Shown one piece after another: positions 18,249 through 27,161 of a stretch of 64,000 nt of DNA. Both the position numbers and the translations under genes were made by a program. The stretch lies in the NCBI GenBank assembly GCA_944325885.1, contig CALVBT010000006.1:24201-88200 (forward strand), read 5' to 3'. Positions within the stretch are counted from its first letter, which is position 1. The number at the start of each line of letters is the position of its first letter. This stretch comes from Candidatus Gastranaerophilales bacterium (lineage in GTDB: Bacteria; Cyanobacteriota; Vampirovibrionia; Gastranaerophilales; Gastranaerophilaceae). A model generated the notes under the pieces. That model searched no databases. It had not been told where the DNA came from and saw only the letters and a list, made by a program, of their open reading frames with translations.

Positions 18249-18803
18249 TTATGAATTGTCTTTAGGATAAAGATTGTCAACGAGGCTGGAGGGTTCGCTG
18301 TCAGAGTCTTCACTTCCGTAGAATACGCTCATAGAGCTGGGCTTGAAGGATTGGTATTCTGTTTTTAATTTCTCTTCATCTGCCTTGAGGCTGAAAGCCT
18401 GAATCTCCGAGTTTGTTACTCTGCCGTCTTTGTTTGTGTCAATCTGGTTGAAGTATGTTAAAACATTGCTGAGCATTTCGCTGTTGCCCATTCCGCTGGA
18501 ACACAGCTGGCAAAGCTCCTGATAGGATAGTCCGCTTTGGGATAGTTTGTTTGTGAGGTTGCTCATATCATCTGCACTGATTTTGCCGTCACCGTCTTTG
18601 TCTATAGCAGCAAAATTTGAGGACAAAAACTGTGCAAAGGACATGTTGCCGCCCAACTGCGCTATAGTTGTGTTTGAGGGGTTTGTGATATCTTCTATTG
18701 TCAAACCGCCTTTACTTGAGCTGTTTTGTGCAAGGATTGAATAAGTGTTTGACAACCCGCTCAGGGCGTTTGCAAACAGAGCCTGACCATTCATTAATGA
18801 CAT
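18249..18803 (-). CDS. EF-hand calcium-binding domain protein
   Basis: 184 residues. Two canonical EF-hand loops: DKDGDGKISADDM (about 70-82) and DTNKDGRVTNSEI (about 120-132), each with acidic residues at positions 1, 3, 5 and 12 type. The N-terminus MSLMNGQALFANALSGLSNTY has no membrane helix or clear signal. The C-terminus is Ser/Asp-rich. AAGGAG lies 8 nt before the ATG, a strong start. Calcium binding is likely; partner and location are unknown. Confidence 0.85.
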   Translation of the reverse strand: MSLMNGQALFANALSGLSNTYSILAQNSSSKGGLTIEDITNPSNTTIAQLGGNMSFAQFLSSNFAAIDKDGDGKISADDMSNLTNKLSQSGLSYQELCQLCSSGMGNSEMLSNVLTYFNQIDTNKDGRVTNSEIQAFSLKADEEKLKTEYQSFKPSSMSVFYGSEDSDSEPSSLVDNLYPKDNS

Positions 18804-18940
18804 AATTATCTCCTTATTTTTTGATAGTGTACGGGGATTTTTACAATTATATACATCAGTTTAAGGTTTTTTGCGCAAAAGTAAACCGTTTAATTAAAGT
18901 ATTTATAAAAATATGGCTCTTTGGAGCCAAAATAAACAAT

Positions 18941-18978
18941 AAAAAAACCGCCGGAGAAGTTGAATTTGGCGGTTTTTT
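18941..18978 (-). terminator. Rho-independent terminator
   Basis: AAAAAACCGCC pairs with GGCGGTTTTTT (18942-18952 with 18968-18978). It sits 40 nt after the minus-strand gene ending at 19018 and is symmetric, so it can stop both directions. A smaller TGGCTC/GAGCCA hairpin is at 18914-18929. Confidence 0.85.
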
Positions 18979-19017
18979 AAAAAGGGTTTGCGAATAGTAG
19001 TAAGTTAAGTAAGTTTA

Positions 19018-19767
19018 TTAGCTGAATACTTTAAATGTTCTTTCAATGTTCTTTTCCATAACTTTTTTAACGGAATCGATTTCAGTATCACAAGCCTTTT
19101 GCTGAGTTTCAACCTGATTCAAGTCATTCTGTAAACGTTTTTCCTTAACTTGAATAGAAGCAGTCTTTCTTTCATATTCGGCTTCAGCTTCTCTGTCATT
19201 GTCTGTGTAATAAGACTGTGTAAAGCTGTTGTTACCGTTTAAATCAATGTCCTGTCCGTCAGCTGTATAAATCTTTAATGTGCCTCTGTTATAAGCTTCA
19301 AGAATTTGATATCCTGTAAGATTGTCAGATCTTCTGTCAGTTCTTGTAACTTCAACAGGTGTTGCATCGTATTTTTTCTTTTCTTCTTCAGAAAGAGTAT
19401 TGTATACGCTGTCAGGAATAGATGCTTCACCATTCAATCCTTTGTGTACCATTTCAGTATTGTTAGTGTAAGTAGAAGACCATTCGTAAAATCCGTTTTC
19501 AGGATCGTTGCCTTCTAATAACATTACTTTGTAACCTTGGTCTTTTAACCACTGTGCGCTAACTTGAACTGTAGCTTGGTCAGTAGAAAGAGCATCAATG
19601 TGATAAAGAGTCTGATCGCTAATCTTTGTAGAATATTCTCTAGCAACCTGCTCAGTCTGCATTGCAAGAATCATTTCAGAATTAGTAATCTGTTGCGCTC
19701 TGTACTCCAAATCAGATTTTCTAGCTGTTAAAAGTAACAATCTTGCTTGTGATGCTGCTAAACCCAT
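19018..19767 (-). CDS. Lineage-specific coiled-coil protein (MGLAASQAR type)
   Basis: 249 residues. Starts MGLAASQARLLLLTARKSDL, continuing with a helical region (about 1-60), a middle domain rich in Thr/Asn/Asp (about 80-195), and a C-terminal coiled coil (EKRLQNDLNQVETQQ..., about 205-249). From memory of related genomes this N-terminus recurs in Gastranaerophilales paralogs; that is recall, not a search. The helical ends with a variable centre resemble filament or secretion-apparatus proteins such as flagellin or needle subunits, but no motif proves it. Strong AAGGAG before the ATG and its own terminator suggest high expression. Confidence 0.75.
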   Translation of the reverse strand: MGLAASQARLLLLTARKSDLEYRAQQITNSEMILAMQTEQVAREYSTKISDQTLYHIDALSTDQATVQVSAQWLKDQGYKVMLLEGNDPENGFYEWSSTYTNNTEMVHKGLNGEASIPDSVYNTLSEEEKKKYDATPVEVTRTDRRSDNLTGYQILEAYNRGTLKIYTADGQDIDLNGNNSFTQSYYTDNDREAEAEYERKTASIQVKEKRLQNDLNQVETQQKACDTEIDSVKKVMEKNIERTFKVFS

Positions 19768-19938
19768 TTTGTTTGCTCCTTACTACTTAGTTTACTTACA
19801 TTACTTACATATATATAAAAACAAAATACAAAAGCTATATTCAATATATATCAATATTGTTACATTTCTTAATAAAACAATAAAAAGCCAGTATTTTCCG
19901 GATAAATCGCACCAACGATTCTTTTTTAACAAATAATA

Positions 19939-19970
19939 AAGAGGTATAAGATATTTGTCTTATACCTCTT
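19939..19970 (-). terminator. Hairpin terminator, probably bidirectional
   Basis: Perfect 13-bp stem AAGAGGTATAAGA / TCTTATACCTCTT with a 6-nt loop, followed by A/T-rich sequence on both sides. It lies 29 nt beyond the stop of the sugar transporter gene (19999). Confidence 0.7.
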
Positions 19971-19998
19971 ATTTTAAAATTATAATAAACTTTGAAGC

Positions 19999-21393
19999 CT
20001 AAGCTTCTTGTTTTTCTTTGATGAGATATGTCATCACAACAGCGCAGAACAATACAATTGCCCCGATGAGGAAGGAGTATTCCCAGTGGTAGTTTAACCC
20101 CAGCGGTGTCTTGATTGCGCATTTTGAAATAAACCAGGCAACAACAGTACAAACAAGTATCTGCGGCCCTGCAATGAATATGTTAAATATACCCATAACA
20201 GCACCCTCTGAGCCTTTTTTGATGTATTCTGAGAGCATTGCAAAAGGCAGTGACAGTATGCTCGACCAGCCTATGCCTGCTGCACCCATCAAAATCATTA
20301 TGAGTTTTACGTTTGTCGTCATAGTCATCAAAAGATAGGAAATTGACATAATAAGAAGTGAAATTATATGCACCTTTTTGTTGCCGTATTTTGTAGACAA
20401 AATACCTATAGGAATCGAAACAAAAAAGCATACAAGGTTCAGCACTGCAAAACAAACAGACGAAAAGTTTGTTGCTTTTGCAGTAGACATTGCATAAGAC
20501 TCTTTTACAATATCACTTGCCGTAGTCAAATCAGGTACGCTAAAGACAGTGTGGATAGCAAACTGTGTAAAGAAAATAAACATACACATTACACCTACCC
20601 ATGTAAAAAACTGCATCATACAGATTTTAAAAACTTCCGGTGAGGAGTGGAGGAAGGTTTTGAAATCATCCATAAATGTACGTTTTTTTGTATTTTCTTC
20701 GGGTTCTTTTTTGACTTCTTCTGTTTTTTCTTTAAAAGTAATACAAGTCCAGGTCATACCGAGAGAAAATGCCAGTGCAGCCATGATAAACTGTGCTTCA
20801 ACTGACATCTGGTAGTTAAAAGCCCATTTTAAAAACGGAGCAGTACCTGCTGCAATAACAGAGCCGAGTCCGATAGCAAAGCTCAGATAAGAGTTTGCGA
20901 TAGCGTGCTGTTCAGGGACAATGTTGTCGGGAATCAATGCTCTGTACGGGCCTTGAGCAGCGTTTACACAGGCATCTATTACCCAAATCATGATTGCAGC
21001 TACTATCAATCCGCCAAACACAGGCACTGGTACATGCATTTTTGCTGCGAGAATATTGGCAATGCCTTCGGAATTAGGGAATGCCCACAGCGCAATAGCT
21101 GCCAGAATCGCACCCAGCATAAGGTAGGGTCTTCTTCTGCCGAATTTTGTTTGTGTATTGTCGCTCAATGCACCGATTACAGGCTGCACAACCATGCCTG
21201 TCACAGGCCCTGCAAGCCATATCAGCCCGAATAAAAACGGAGAAGCACCCAGCCCCTCTGTTACCGGCCCTGAGAGGATTATTCTCATCTGCCATGCAAA
21301 TTGAAGTCCGAAAAATCCCAGACAAAAATTTAAAAGCTGCAGGCTGCTTAGTTTTCTTAAACCATTGTTGCTGTTTGAAGCATTTTCTGTCAT
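19999..21393 (-). CDS. MFS transporter, sucrose/maltose-symporter-like
   Basis: 464 residues, 12 hydrophobic segments, inner membrane. The pattern PVTGMVVQPVIGALSDNT followed by FGRRRPYLMLGA matches the SUT-like branch of the major facilitator superfamily that takes up disaccharides with protons. A long cytoplasmic loop (EEVKKEPEENTKKRTF) divides the halves. GAGGGAATA precedes the ATG. Single-gene unit with its own terminator. Actual sugar not known. Confidence 0.88.
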   Translation of the reverse strand: MTENASNSNNGLRKLSSLQLLNFCLGFFGLQFAWQMRIILSGPVTEGLGASPFLFGLIWLAGPVTGMVVQPVIGALSDNTQTKFGRRRPYLMLGAILAAIALWAFPNSEGIANILAAKMHVPVPVFGGLIVAAIMIWVIDACVNAAQGPYRALIPDNIVPEQHAIANSYLSFAIGLGSVIAAGTAPFLKWAFNYQMSVEAQFIMAALAFSLGMTWTCITFKEKTEEVKKEPEENTKKRTFMDDFKTFLHSSPEVFKICMMQFFTWVGVMCMFIFFTQFAIHTVFSVPDLTTASDIVKESYAMSTAKATNFSSVCFAVLNLVCFFVSIPIGILSTKYGNKKVHIISLLIMSISYLLMTMTTNVKLIMILMGAAGIGWSSILSLPFAMLSEYIKKGSEGAVMGIFNIFIAGPQILVCTVVAWFISKCAIKTPLGLNYHWEYSFLIGAIVLFCAVVMTYLIKEKQEA

Positions 21394-21543
21394 TATTCCC
21401 TCTATTCCGTCTTAAATATTTTGTAGATGCAATTATAATTATATTAAGAAATATAAATAAAATCAAAAACAAATATTTTTTCACTAATATATAAATGTGG
21501 ATTAATTAAATTTTACCACCATAAAAGCGGGAAAACACGAAAA

Positions 21544-22221
21544 ATGGAAAAGGAAAAAACACTTTTTGACGTAATAGGGCCTGTGATAATAGGGCCTTCG
21601 AGTTCTCATACTGCGGGTGCTGTCAGGATAGGGCTTCTGGCGGGCAAGATTTTCGGCCAGTGTCCGAAGCGTGTGTGTTTCAGGCTGTTTAACTCTTTTG
21701 CAAAAACAGGAAAAGGCCACGGTACGGATAAGGGGCTTCTTGGCGGAGTTATGGGGTTTGATGTTGATGATGAGCGTATCAAAAAATCCTTTGAAATAGC
21801 AAAAAAACTGAATCTCGATTATTCTTTTGAATATCTTGAAAACCACAACCGTCACCCGAACTCCGTGGATATTGTGATGCAAAAGACCGGTATGAAGGAT
21901 ATGCAGGTTTCCGGTGTTTCTCTTGGTGCAGGCGAGGTGGCTGTAACCAAGATTAACGGCTACAATTTTAATATAAACGGTGATTATGACACTCTTGTAT
22001 TGATTTACAAGGACAAACCGGGGATGGTCTACAGGGTCACTGCACTGTTGCAGAGCCACAATATAAACATTGCCTCAATGCACTGCGACCGCAACGCCAG
22101 AGGACAGGAGGCTTCTATGGGTATTTGTGTGGACGGTGCCGTGTCTGAGGACATAATTAAAGAGCTTGAAAAAATAGAAGAAGTTTATTTGATAAGAAAT
22201 GTTGAAGTGTTGAAAAAATGA
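21544..22221 (+). CDS. sdaAB: L-serine dehydratase, beta subunit
   Basis: With the alpha subunit forms an iron-sulfur L-serine deaminase giving pyruvate and ammonia. 225 residues. The domain signature is FDVIGPVIIGPSSSHTAGAVRIG (about 8-30) plus GHGTDKGLLGG; residues about 145-225 form an ACT regulatory domain (LVLIYKDKPGMVYRVTALLQ). The stop overlaps the next gene's ATG by 4 nt (ATGA), so the subunits are translationally coupled. Confidence 0.95.
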   Translation: MEKEKTLFDVIGPVIIGPSSSHTAGAVRIGLLAGKIFGQCPKRVCFRLFNSFAKTGKGHGTDKGLLGGVMGFDVDDERIKKSFEIAKKLNLDYSFEYLENHNRHPNSVDIVMQKTGMKDMQVSGVSLGAGEVAVTKINGYNFNINGDYDTLVLIYKDKPGMVYRVTALLQSHNINIASMHCDRNARGQEASMGICVDGAVSEDIIKELEKIEEVYLIRNVEVLKK

Positions 22222-23120
22222 CAAAATTAAGAGAATTTAAAGATATATATGAACTTGCAGCACAAAAGGGTAAAAAGCTGTACGAACTCTGTCAGGAATA
22301 TGAGGCGCAGAATTTGGAAATTTCCGTTGCACAGGTCAGAGAAAAGGTAAAAACCAATCTGGATGCTATGAAAGAGGCAATAAGAAACGGCCTTACATCA
22401 AAAGAAATGTCTATGAGCGGGTTGTGCGGTGATGACTGTGCAAAACTTTTGGAAAAGTACAAAAATGACGGCAGCAGGCTGTTTTCTAAGACTTATCAAA
22501 ATGTTCTTTTGTATGCACTGGCTACGGTAGAGCAGAATTTGAGGATGGGGAAAATTGTTGCCTGTCCTACCGCAGGCTCATGCGGGATAGTTCCTGCCGT
22601 GATTATTGCGGTTTCCGAGGCAAAAGAAACTGACGAAGAAGCCCAGATAAATGCGCTCATAACAGCGGGGTTAGTAGGGAAAATCGTTTCCAACAAACTT
22701 GCGCTGGCTGGTGCTGTTGCGGGCTGCCAGAGTGAGTGCGGGGTTGCTGCTGCTATGGCTGCGGCTGCGCTTGTGGAAATTTATGAGGGTGACAATGAGC
22801 AGATTCTCAATGCTGCGGCACTCTGTCTTAAAAATGTAATGGGGCTTGTGTGCGACCCTGTGGCGGGGCTTGTTGAGGTGCCGTGTGTGAAGAGGAATGC
22901 TTTTCTTGCTATTTATGCGGTTACAGGAGCAGAGCTTGCTATGGCGGGGATAAAATCCGTTATACCGATTGATGAGATAGTTGATGCTATGGTTCAGGTC
23001 GGGGAGATGATGTCGCCAAAATTGAAGGAAAGTGCAGAGGCCGGACTCGCTACAACAAAGACGGGGTTGCAAATCACAGAAGAACTCACCGCTAAATGGA
23101 ACAGGAACAGCGGGGAATAG
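22218..23120 (+). CDS. sdaAA: L-serine dehydratase, alpha subunit (Fe-S)
   Basis: Catalytic [4Fe-4S] subunit; 300 residues. Seen: CPTAGSCGIVPA with a conserved Cys, GCQSECG and CLKNVMGLVCDPVAGLVEVPCVKRN with the cluster-binding cysteines. The fold is complete. A ready route from serine to pyruvate suits a fermentative gut organism. An inverted L repeat follows within about 20-25 nt of the stop. Confidence 0.95.
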   Translation: MTKLREFKDIYELAAQKGKKLYELCQEYEAQNLEISVAQVREKVKTNLDAMKEAIRNGLTSKEMSMSGLCGDDCAKLLEKYKNDGSRLFSKTYQNVLLYALATVEQNLRMGKIVACPTAGSCGIVPAVIIAVSEAKETDEEAQINALITAGLVGKIVSNKLALAGAVAGCQSECGVAAAMAAAALVEIYEGDNEQILNAAALCLKNVMGLVCDPVAGLVEVPCVKRNAFLAIYAVTGAELAMAGIKSVIPIDEIVDAMVQVGEMMSPKLKESAEAGLATTKTGLQITEELTAKWNRNSGE

Positions 23121-23141
23121 TTTTTTGTAGGTTGGCATATA

Positions 23142-23719
23142 TACAGATAATTATTAAAAATCGACCTGCTGCGTCGTTCATACAGAAAGTAGCATATACC
23201 TGTCTCGGCAACTCGGCACGTCAAAATTGCTAAAGTACAAATATTATCTGTGGTTCAAGTAACTTCCCCGTGCCTCGGACAATACCTCGTTTGCAGTTGT
23301 ATATGCAACATTCGCACTATGCAAAGGTCTTTTTTTACAATTATCTGTATGCAGTGAAGCTGCACACGAATGTGTTTTACGGCTCTGCCGTTGTGACTTT
23401 GACTACAGACTCTTTGTATTTACGAACAAAATTTTCGTTAGCGTCAGCGTTTAGAAAATTTTGGAGATAAATATATTAGAGTCTGTTTTAATCAGCGTGT
23501 TTTTGCCTTCTTTTGCCGCTGAGTTGTGACGAAGCGTGCAAAATGGCTTCACGATTTAATCTTAAAACCTGTTTGTTTCAACAATTTATAGATAGTGAAC
23601 TTTTCTTTGGTTCGTTTCTTTTCTTTTTCGTCGCAAAAAAAGAAAAGAAATGAACAGATTAAAGAAAATAATCTTTTTTATTTGTTTATTGTTTTCATGT
23701 TGAAAAATTAGATTCACTG
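23142..23719. repeat. L-type hairpin repeat, copy 2, inverted
   Basis: Reverse-complement relative of the copies at 2135 and 29278. The right end keeps the terminal repeat (AAATTAGATTCACTG, ending at 23719); the left end lacks it. Compared with the others it holds about 105 extra bp at about 23490-23595 between the AGCGT and CTTTGGTTCG blocks. A short tail (about 23727-23768) with TTTTAATGGTTGTCTGTAT abuts the stop of the histidine kinase gene. A 66-codon open frame inside it is in the repeat itself and not credible. Confidence 0.85.
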
Positions 23720-23775
23720 CATTAACTAAGAACTAAATATCAGGCCGACTTTTAATGGTTGTCTGTATGCAATGT

Positions 23776-24780
23776 TTAGTTTTGCGGCAAAACGACTACA
23801 AATGTTGTAAATGCCTGACTGTCATCGCCTTTTGACTCTATGGTGATTTCGCCGCCGTGGGCTTTTACTATCCTGTTAGAAAGATACAGCCCCAGCCCTG
23901 TTCCTACTTTGCGGAATTTTTTTGCTGTTGTGTAATATTTGTCAAAAACGTATTTTAATTCCTGCGGTTTTATGGTTTTTCCGTAGTTTGTTATTTTTAT
24001 GTAGATGTTTTGGTCATCGTTGCACAGTGCAATGTCGACTTTTGACTGCGGAGAGCTAAAGGATATTGCGTTTAGAATCAGATTTTTCAACACCCTTTTG
24101 AGGTAAAATTCGTCCGCATTGATTCTATTGTAAAATTCACTCCAGTAGTTGAGAGAGATGCTGTCAGTATCGGCTATCGGGCGCATCTGGTCAATTGTTT
24201 CTTCGAGGGTGCGGTTTATGTCAATGTTTTCTTTGTGCAGTTCGATTTTTGTTTCGTTCAGTTTGTAGGTTTCGAGTATAATTTCCACAAGCTCGACAAG
24301 CTCTTTGTTTGAGTTTTTTAAATGAATGAGAGCCTCTTTCTGCCTGTCTGACAGCTCGCCGAATTTGTTGTCCAGAAGAAAATTGAGCATGTTTTTTTCG
24401 GCAAGAATAGGAACCTTGAGGTCGTGTGTGAGTGTTGCGACAAAGTCTTCTTTTAGTTGTTCAATTTCTTTCAGCGCATCTATTTTTTTGTTCAGGTCGT
24501 TTTGGTATTCCTTAATCATGTCCTCTCTGTCCACAATGGACTCAATCATGGAGTTTACACTGCGTGAAAGATTGGGGAATACCTGAAAAGCCTCGTCGTT
24601 TACTCTTTCGTAGAGGTTGCCGTATCTTACGGAGTTTATGGTTTTTATGATTCCTCTGAGGGTGTTTTTTTTCTTGCGCTGCAGGTTTTTCAGCTTTTTA
24701 TATTTCATTGAAAGAACAATCAATGAACCGGCAAGAAAAAGAATTGCAACTGTTAAAATTAATACTAATGAGCCAAGCAA
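23776..24780 (-). CDS. Membrane sensor histidine kinase
   Basis: 334 residues from a TTG at 24780 (no ATG fits). An N-terminal membrane helix (about 3-25) is followed by a HAMP-like helical linker (about 40-85), coiled coil, then the H box THDLKVP with His119, N box NLILNAI (about 236), and G boxes GTGLGLYLSN and F box VFDKYYT. So the kinase core is complete. No extracytoplasmic sensor domain is present and no response regulator lies nearby, so it is an orphan. It lies 23 nt after the sigma factor gene, likely same operon. Confidence 0.9.
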   Translation of the reverse strand: MLGSLVLILTVAILFLAGSLIVLSMKYKKLKNLQRKKKNTLRGIIKTINSVRYGNLYERVNDEAFQVFPNLSRSVNSMIESIVDREDMIKEYQNDLNKKIDALKEIEQLKEDFVATLTHDLKVPILAEKNMLNFLLDNKFGELSDRQKEALIHLKNSNKELVELVEIILETYKLNETKIELHKENIDINRTLEETIDQMRPIADTDSISLNYWSEFYNRINADEFYLKRVLKNLILNAISFSSPQSKVDIALCNDDQNIYIKITNYGKTIKPQELKYVFDKYYTTAKKFRKVGTGLGLYLSNRIVKAHGGEITIESKGDDSQAFTTFVVVLPQN

Positions 24781-24803
24781 CAGACTATTTTAAAAACCTA
24801 TTT

Positions 24804-25475
24804 TTAGTAACCGTAATGTTCATGCGCAACGAGGTATTCTCTGACGTGGTTCAAAGCGGACTGAACAATCCTCGTAATACGTGAAGAGGACAGCCCGACC
24901 TGTTCTGCAATTTCTTTAACCTGCATGTTTCTGTAGAATCTGTATTCCACAACGAGCCTGTCTTTTTGCGGAAGTGTGGCAATAGCTTCTCTAATAGCTT
25001 TGCCGAGTTCTGAGATTTCTGCTTTTTCGTCAGGCAGTGCGTGCGGGTCTTTGATAAAGTCGAACGGAGAATCGTTGTCCGACGAGGCTGCTGCAATAGA
25101 ATCAATCGAGAGGATTGTTTCGTAGATAGCTTCTCTTACTTTGCCCGGAGAAACATCCAAATCTCCTTCTGAGCCTGAACCTTCTGCATCTTCATCTGTT
25201 TTGTTATGTTTTAGAGTGTACCATTTGTAGCGGTTTCTCAGTTCGTTTCTTATAGCCCATCTGACAGCAGTGCCGATGTATGAGCTGTTGTATTTTTCCA
25301 GCTGCTCCGGTGTTTTGTTTTTTATCATTGCCTGTACGGCAATAATCCCGATGGACACAAGTTCTTCATAATCGACCATGTGTGACGGGATACGTCTGTG
25401 TTCAACCTTTGCAACCTTTTCAACGATTGAAATATATTCTTTAATTTTATTTTGAGAAACGTTATTTACCATCAT
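24804..25475 (-). CDS. Sigma-70 family factor, FliA/sigma-28-like
   Basis: 223 residues. Region 2 is seen in YEELVSIGIIAVQAM and YIGTAVRWAIRNELR; region 4 in LPQKDRLVVEYRFYRN and EIAEQVGLSSSRITRIVQSAL, a helix-turn-helix. A linker of acidic Ser/Gly residues (about 105-120) sits between them. FliA-type by shape and by its place directly after flhB. Stop and start share TAATG with flhB (1-nt overlap), giving translational coupling. A general stress-type sigma factor of group 3 is the alternative. Confidence 0.85.
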   Translation of the reverse strand: MMVNNVSQNKIKEYISIVEKVAKVEHRRIPSHMVDYEELVSIGIIAVQAMIKNKTPEQLEKYNSSYIGTAVRWAIRNELRNRYKWYTLKHNKTDEDAEGSGSEGDLDVSPGKVREAIYETILSIDSIAAASSDNDSPFDFIKDPHALPDEKAEISELGKAIREAIATLPQKDRLVVEYRFYRNMQVKEIAEQVGLSSSRITRIVQSALNHVREYLVAHEHYGY

Positions 25476-26572
25476 TATTTTTTATCAGTTTTATTACTAA
25501 TTATATTACTAGGTTTTTGAGAATTTCGCAAATTATAAACAAACAATAAGATTTCTGCTACAGCTTTGTACAAATCGGGCGGAATTTCTCTGTTTACATC
25601 TACCATCCTGAAAAGCGCACGTGCAACGGGAGCGTTTTCAACAACAGGCACACCGTGTTCTCTGGCAATGTCTATGATTTTTTTTGCAAAAAGCTCGGTA
25701 CCTTTGGCCACGAGTTTTGGCGATTCCATTTCTTCCTGATCATATTTTAGCGCACAGGCAATGTGGGTCGGGTTTGTTACGACAAAGTCAGCATCCGGAA
25801 CGGCATCCATCATCCCCTGCTGCATCATCTGTTGTCGTCTTTGACGAAGAGCCGCTTTTACATTCGGGTCGCCTTCCGTGTTTTTGTATTCGTCTTTTAC
25901 TTCTTTAAAAGACATTTTTTGGTCTTGCAAAAACTTCCATCTTGTCATTCCGTAATCTGCTGCGGCAATGATTAAAAACGCAATGCTGGCTTTTATGACA
26001 AAGTCCATAATCAAAACGCCGAACTCCTGCATGATAGCAAAATGGTTGTCCGTTGCGGCAAGTCCGAGTATTACTTCAAAGTGGTTTTTGTAAACGACCC
26101 AGCCTATATAGCCGAGGATAGCTACTTTGATAATGTTTTTGACAAGCTCAAAGAGCGTTTTTATTGACATAAGGTTTTTGAAATACTTTGTGGGGTTGAG
26201 TTTGTCGAGTTTCGGCGCAAGAGGTGTGGTCGTAAACAACGGCCCTACCTGAATAAAATCGCCTATTATTGCGATAAACATAGCCAGCGCAAGTATCGGT
26301 GCGATGATTAGCACTGTCGGCACCAGCGTAATAAACAAAAGGTAAGGCAGTCCGATATTTTCCAGATGCTGGTTGGGTATTTGTTCGTAACACAGGACAA
26401 AGAGCCTTGATATCTGGTCAAAGATGAAGGGTGCGAGTTTTGCTATGGCAAAAAACATTACTATCATAGCAATTGCCATGGAAAAGTCTTTTGACTTTAC
26501 TACCTGTCCTTCTTTCCTCGCTTTTTCAAGTTTTTGCTGCGAGGCCTCAAATTGCTTGTCTTCATCACCCAT
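25475..26572 (-). CDS. flhB: Flagellar/type III export protein FlhB
   Basis: Export-gate and substrate-switch protein. 365 residues: basic N-terminus with QQKLEKARKEGQVVKS, four membrane helices (about 31-60, 75-107, 140-162, 185-207), a cytoplasmic domain with the autocleavage motif NPTH at 267-270, and the NPTHIACALKYD...GVPVVENAPVARALF pattern. AAGGA about 10 nt before the ATG. No other flagellar structural genes are in view, so whether it serves a flagellum or another injectisome cannot be decided; the flanking sigma factor favours flagellar. Confidence 0.92.
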   Translation of the reverse strand: MGDEDKQFEASQQKLEKARKEGQVVKSKDFSMAIAMIVMFFAIAKLAPFIFDQISRLFVLCYEQIPNQHLENIGLPYLLFITLVPTVLIIAPILALAMFIAIIGDFIQVGPLFTTTPLAPKLDKLNPTKYFKNLMSIKTLFELVKNIIKVAILGYIGWVVYKNHFEVILGLAATDNHFAIMQEFGVLIMDFVIKASIAFLIIAAADYGMTRWKFLQDQKMSFKEVKDEYKNTEGDPNVKAALRQRRQQMMQQGMMDAVPDADFVVTNPTHIACALKYDQEEMESPKLVAKGTELFAKKIIDIAREHGVPVVENAPVARALFRMVDVNREIPPDLYKAVAEILLFVYNLRNSQKPSNIISNKTDKK

Positions 26573-26764
26573 CTTGCGGGGTCCTTAATTTTTTTGTCTA
26601 ACCTTACTCAACTAATTTCATATATTATCATGAAATTTCGGGAATTGTTACAAAGTTTACAATTTTTTGCTTATTCATGCAAAAATGGAGCTTAAGTTGT
26701 TTTATAAAGATAGTGAAGGAAGACTGCCTGAAAAGGCGGTATTAAATTAGGTAGAAGTAAACAA

Positions 26765-27139
26765 ATGTCTGTATCTCCGGTAAATAACAGTATAAACCCA
26801 GTATATCAGCCGCCTCAATACGGCGTGATATCAGCGTCTTCGCTGGGCGGGGGCAATGATTTAAAGGCGGGGCATTTTGTCATAAACCCTTATCCGGTAA
26901 AGCCGTATTCTTTTTATGACGAGATAAAGGTGGACAAAAACTTCTACAACGAACTTTTAAACCCTCATTACAAACCCCGAACAACAAACTCTGTCGAACG
27001 CAAAAGCAAGGCAAAAAGAGTGTTCAAAACTCTTCTGACCTGGGGCGTTATAATAGCCGGCGGTGTGCTTGCTTACAAAAACGCAGGTAGGATAAAGGAC
27101 TTTTTTACAGGTATTTATAATAAAATTTTAAAAAAATAA
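26765..27139 (+). CDS. Small unknown single-pass membrane protein
   Basis: 124 residues. Asn/Pro/Gln/Tyr-rich N-terminus (MSVSPVNNSINPVYQPPQYG...) of about 75 residues, a basic linker (RKSKAKRVFK), one membrane helix (LLTWGVIIAGGVLAY, about 90-104) and a basic tail. The N-terminus resembles those at 2690 and 17123. AGGTAGAAG lies upstream of the ATG. A partner, the protein at 27162, follows after 22 nt. Function unknown. Confidence 0.7.
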   Translation: MSVSPVNNSINPVYQPPQYGVISASSLGGGNDLKAGHFVINPYPVKPYSFYDEIKVDKNFYNELLNPHYKPRTTNSVERKSKAKRVFKTLLTWGVIIAGGVLAYKNAGRIKDFFTGIYNKILKK

Positions 27140-27161
27140 TTTCACTGTATAATAAAGAACA

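Noticed and set aside
21502..22059. 185-residue minus-strand open frame
   Set aside because: Antisense of sdaAB, which has conserved motifs throughout.
23270..23470. 66-residue frame inside the L repeat
   Set aside because: Part of a hairpin-forming repeat, not preserved between copies and without ribosome site.
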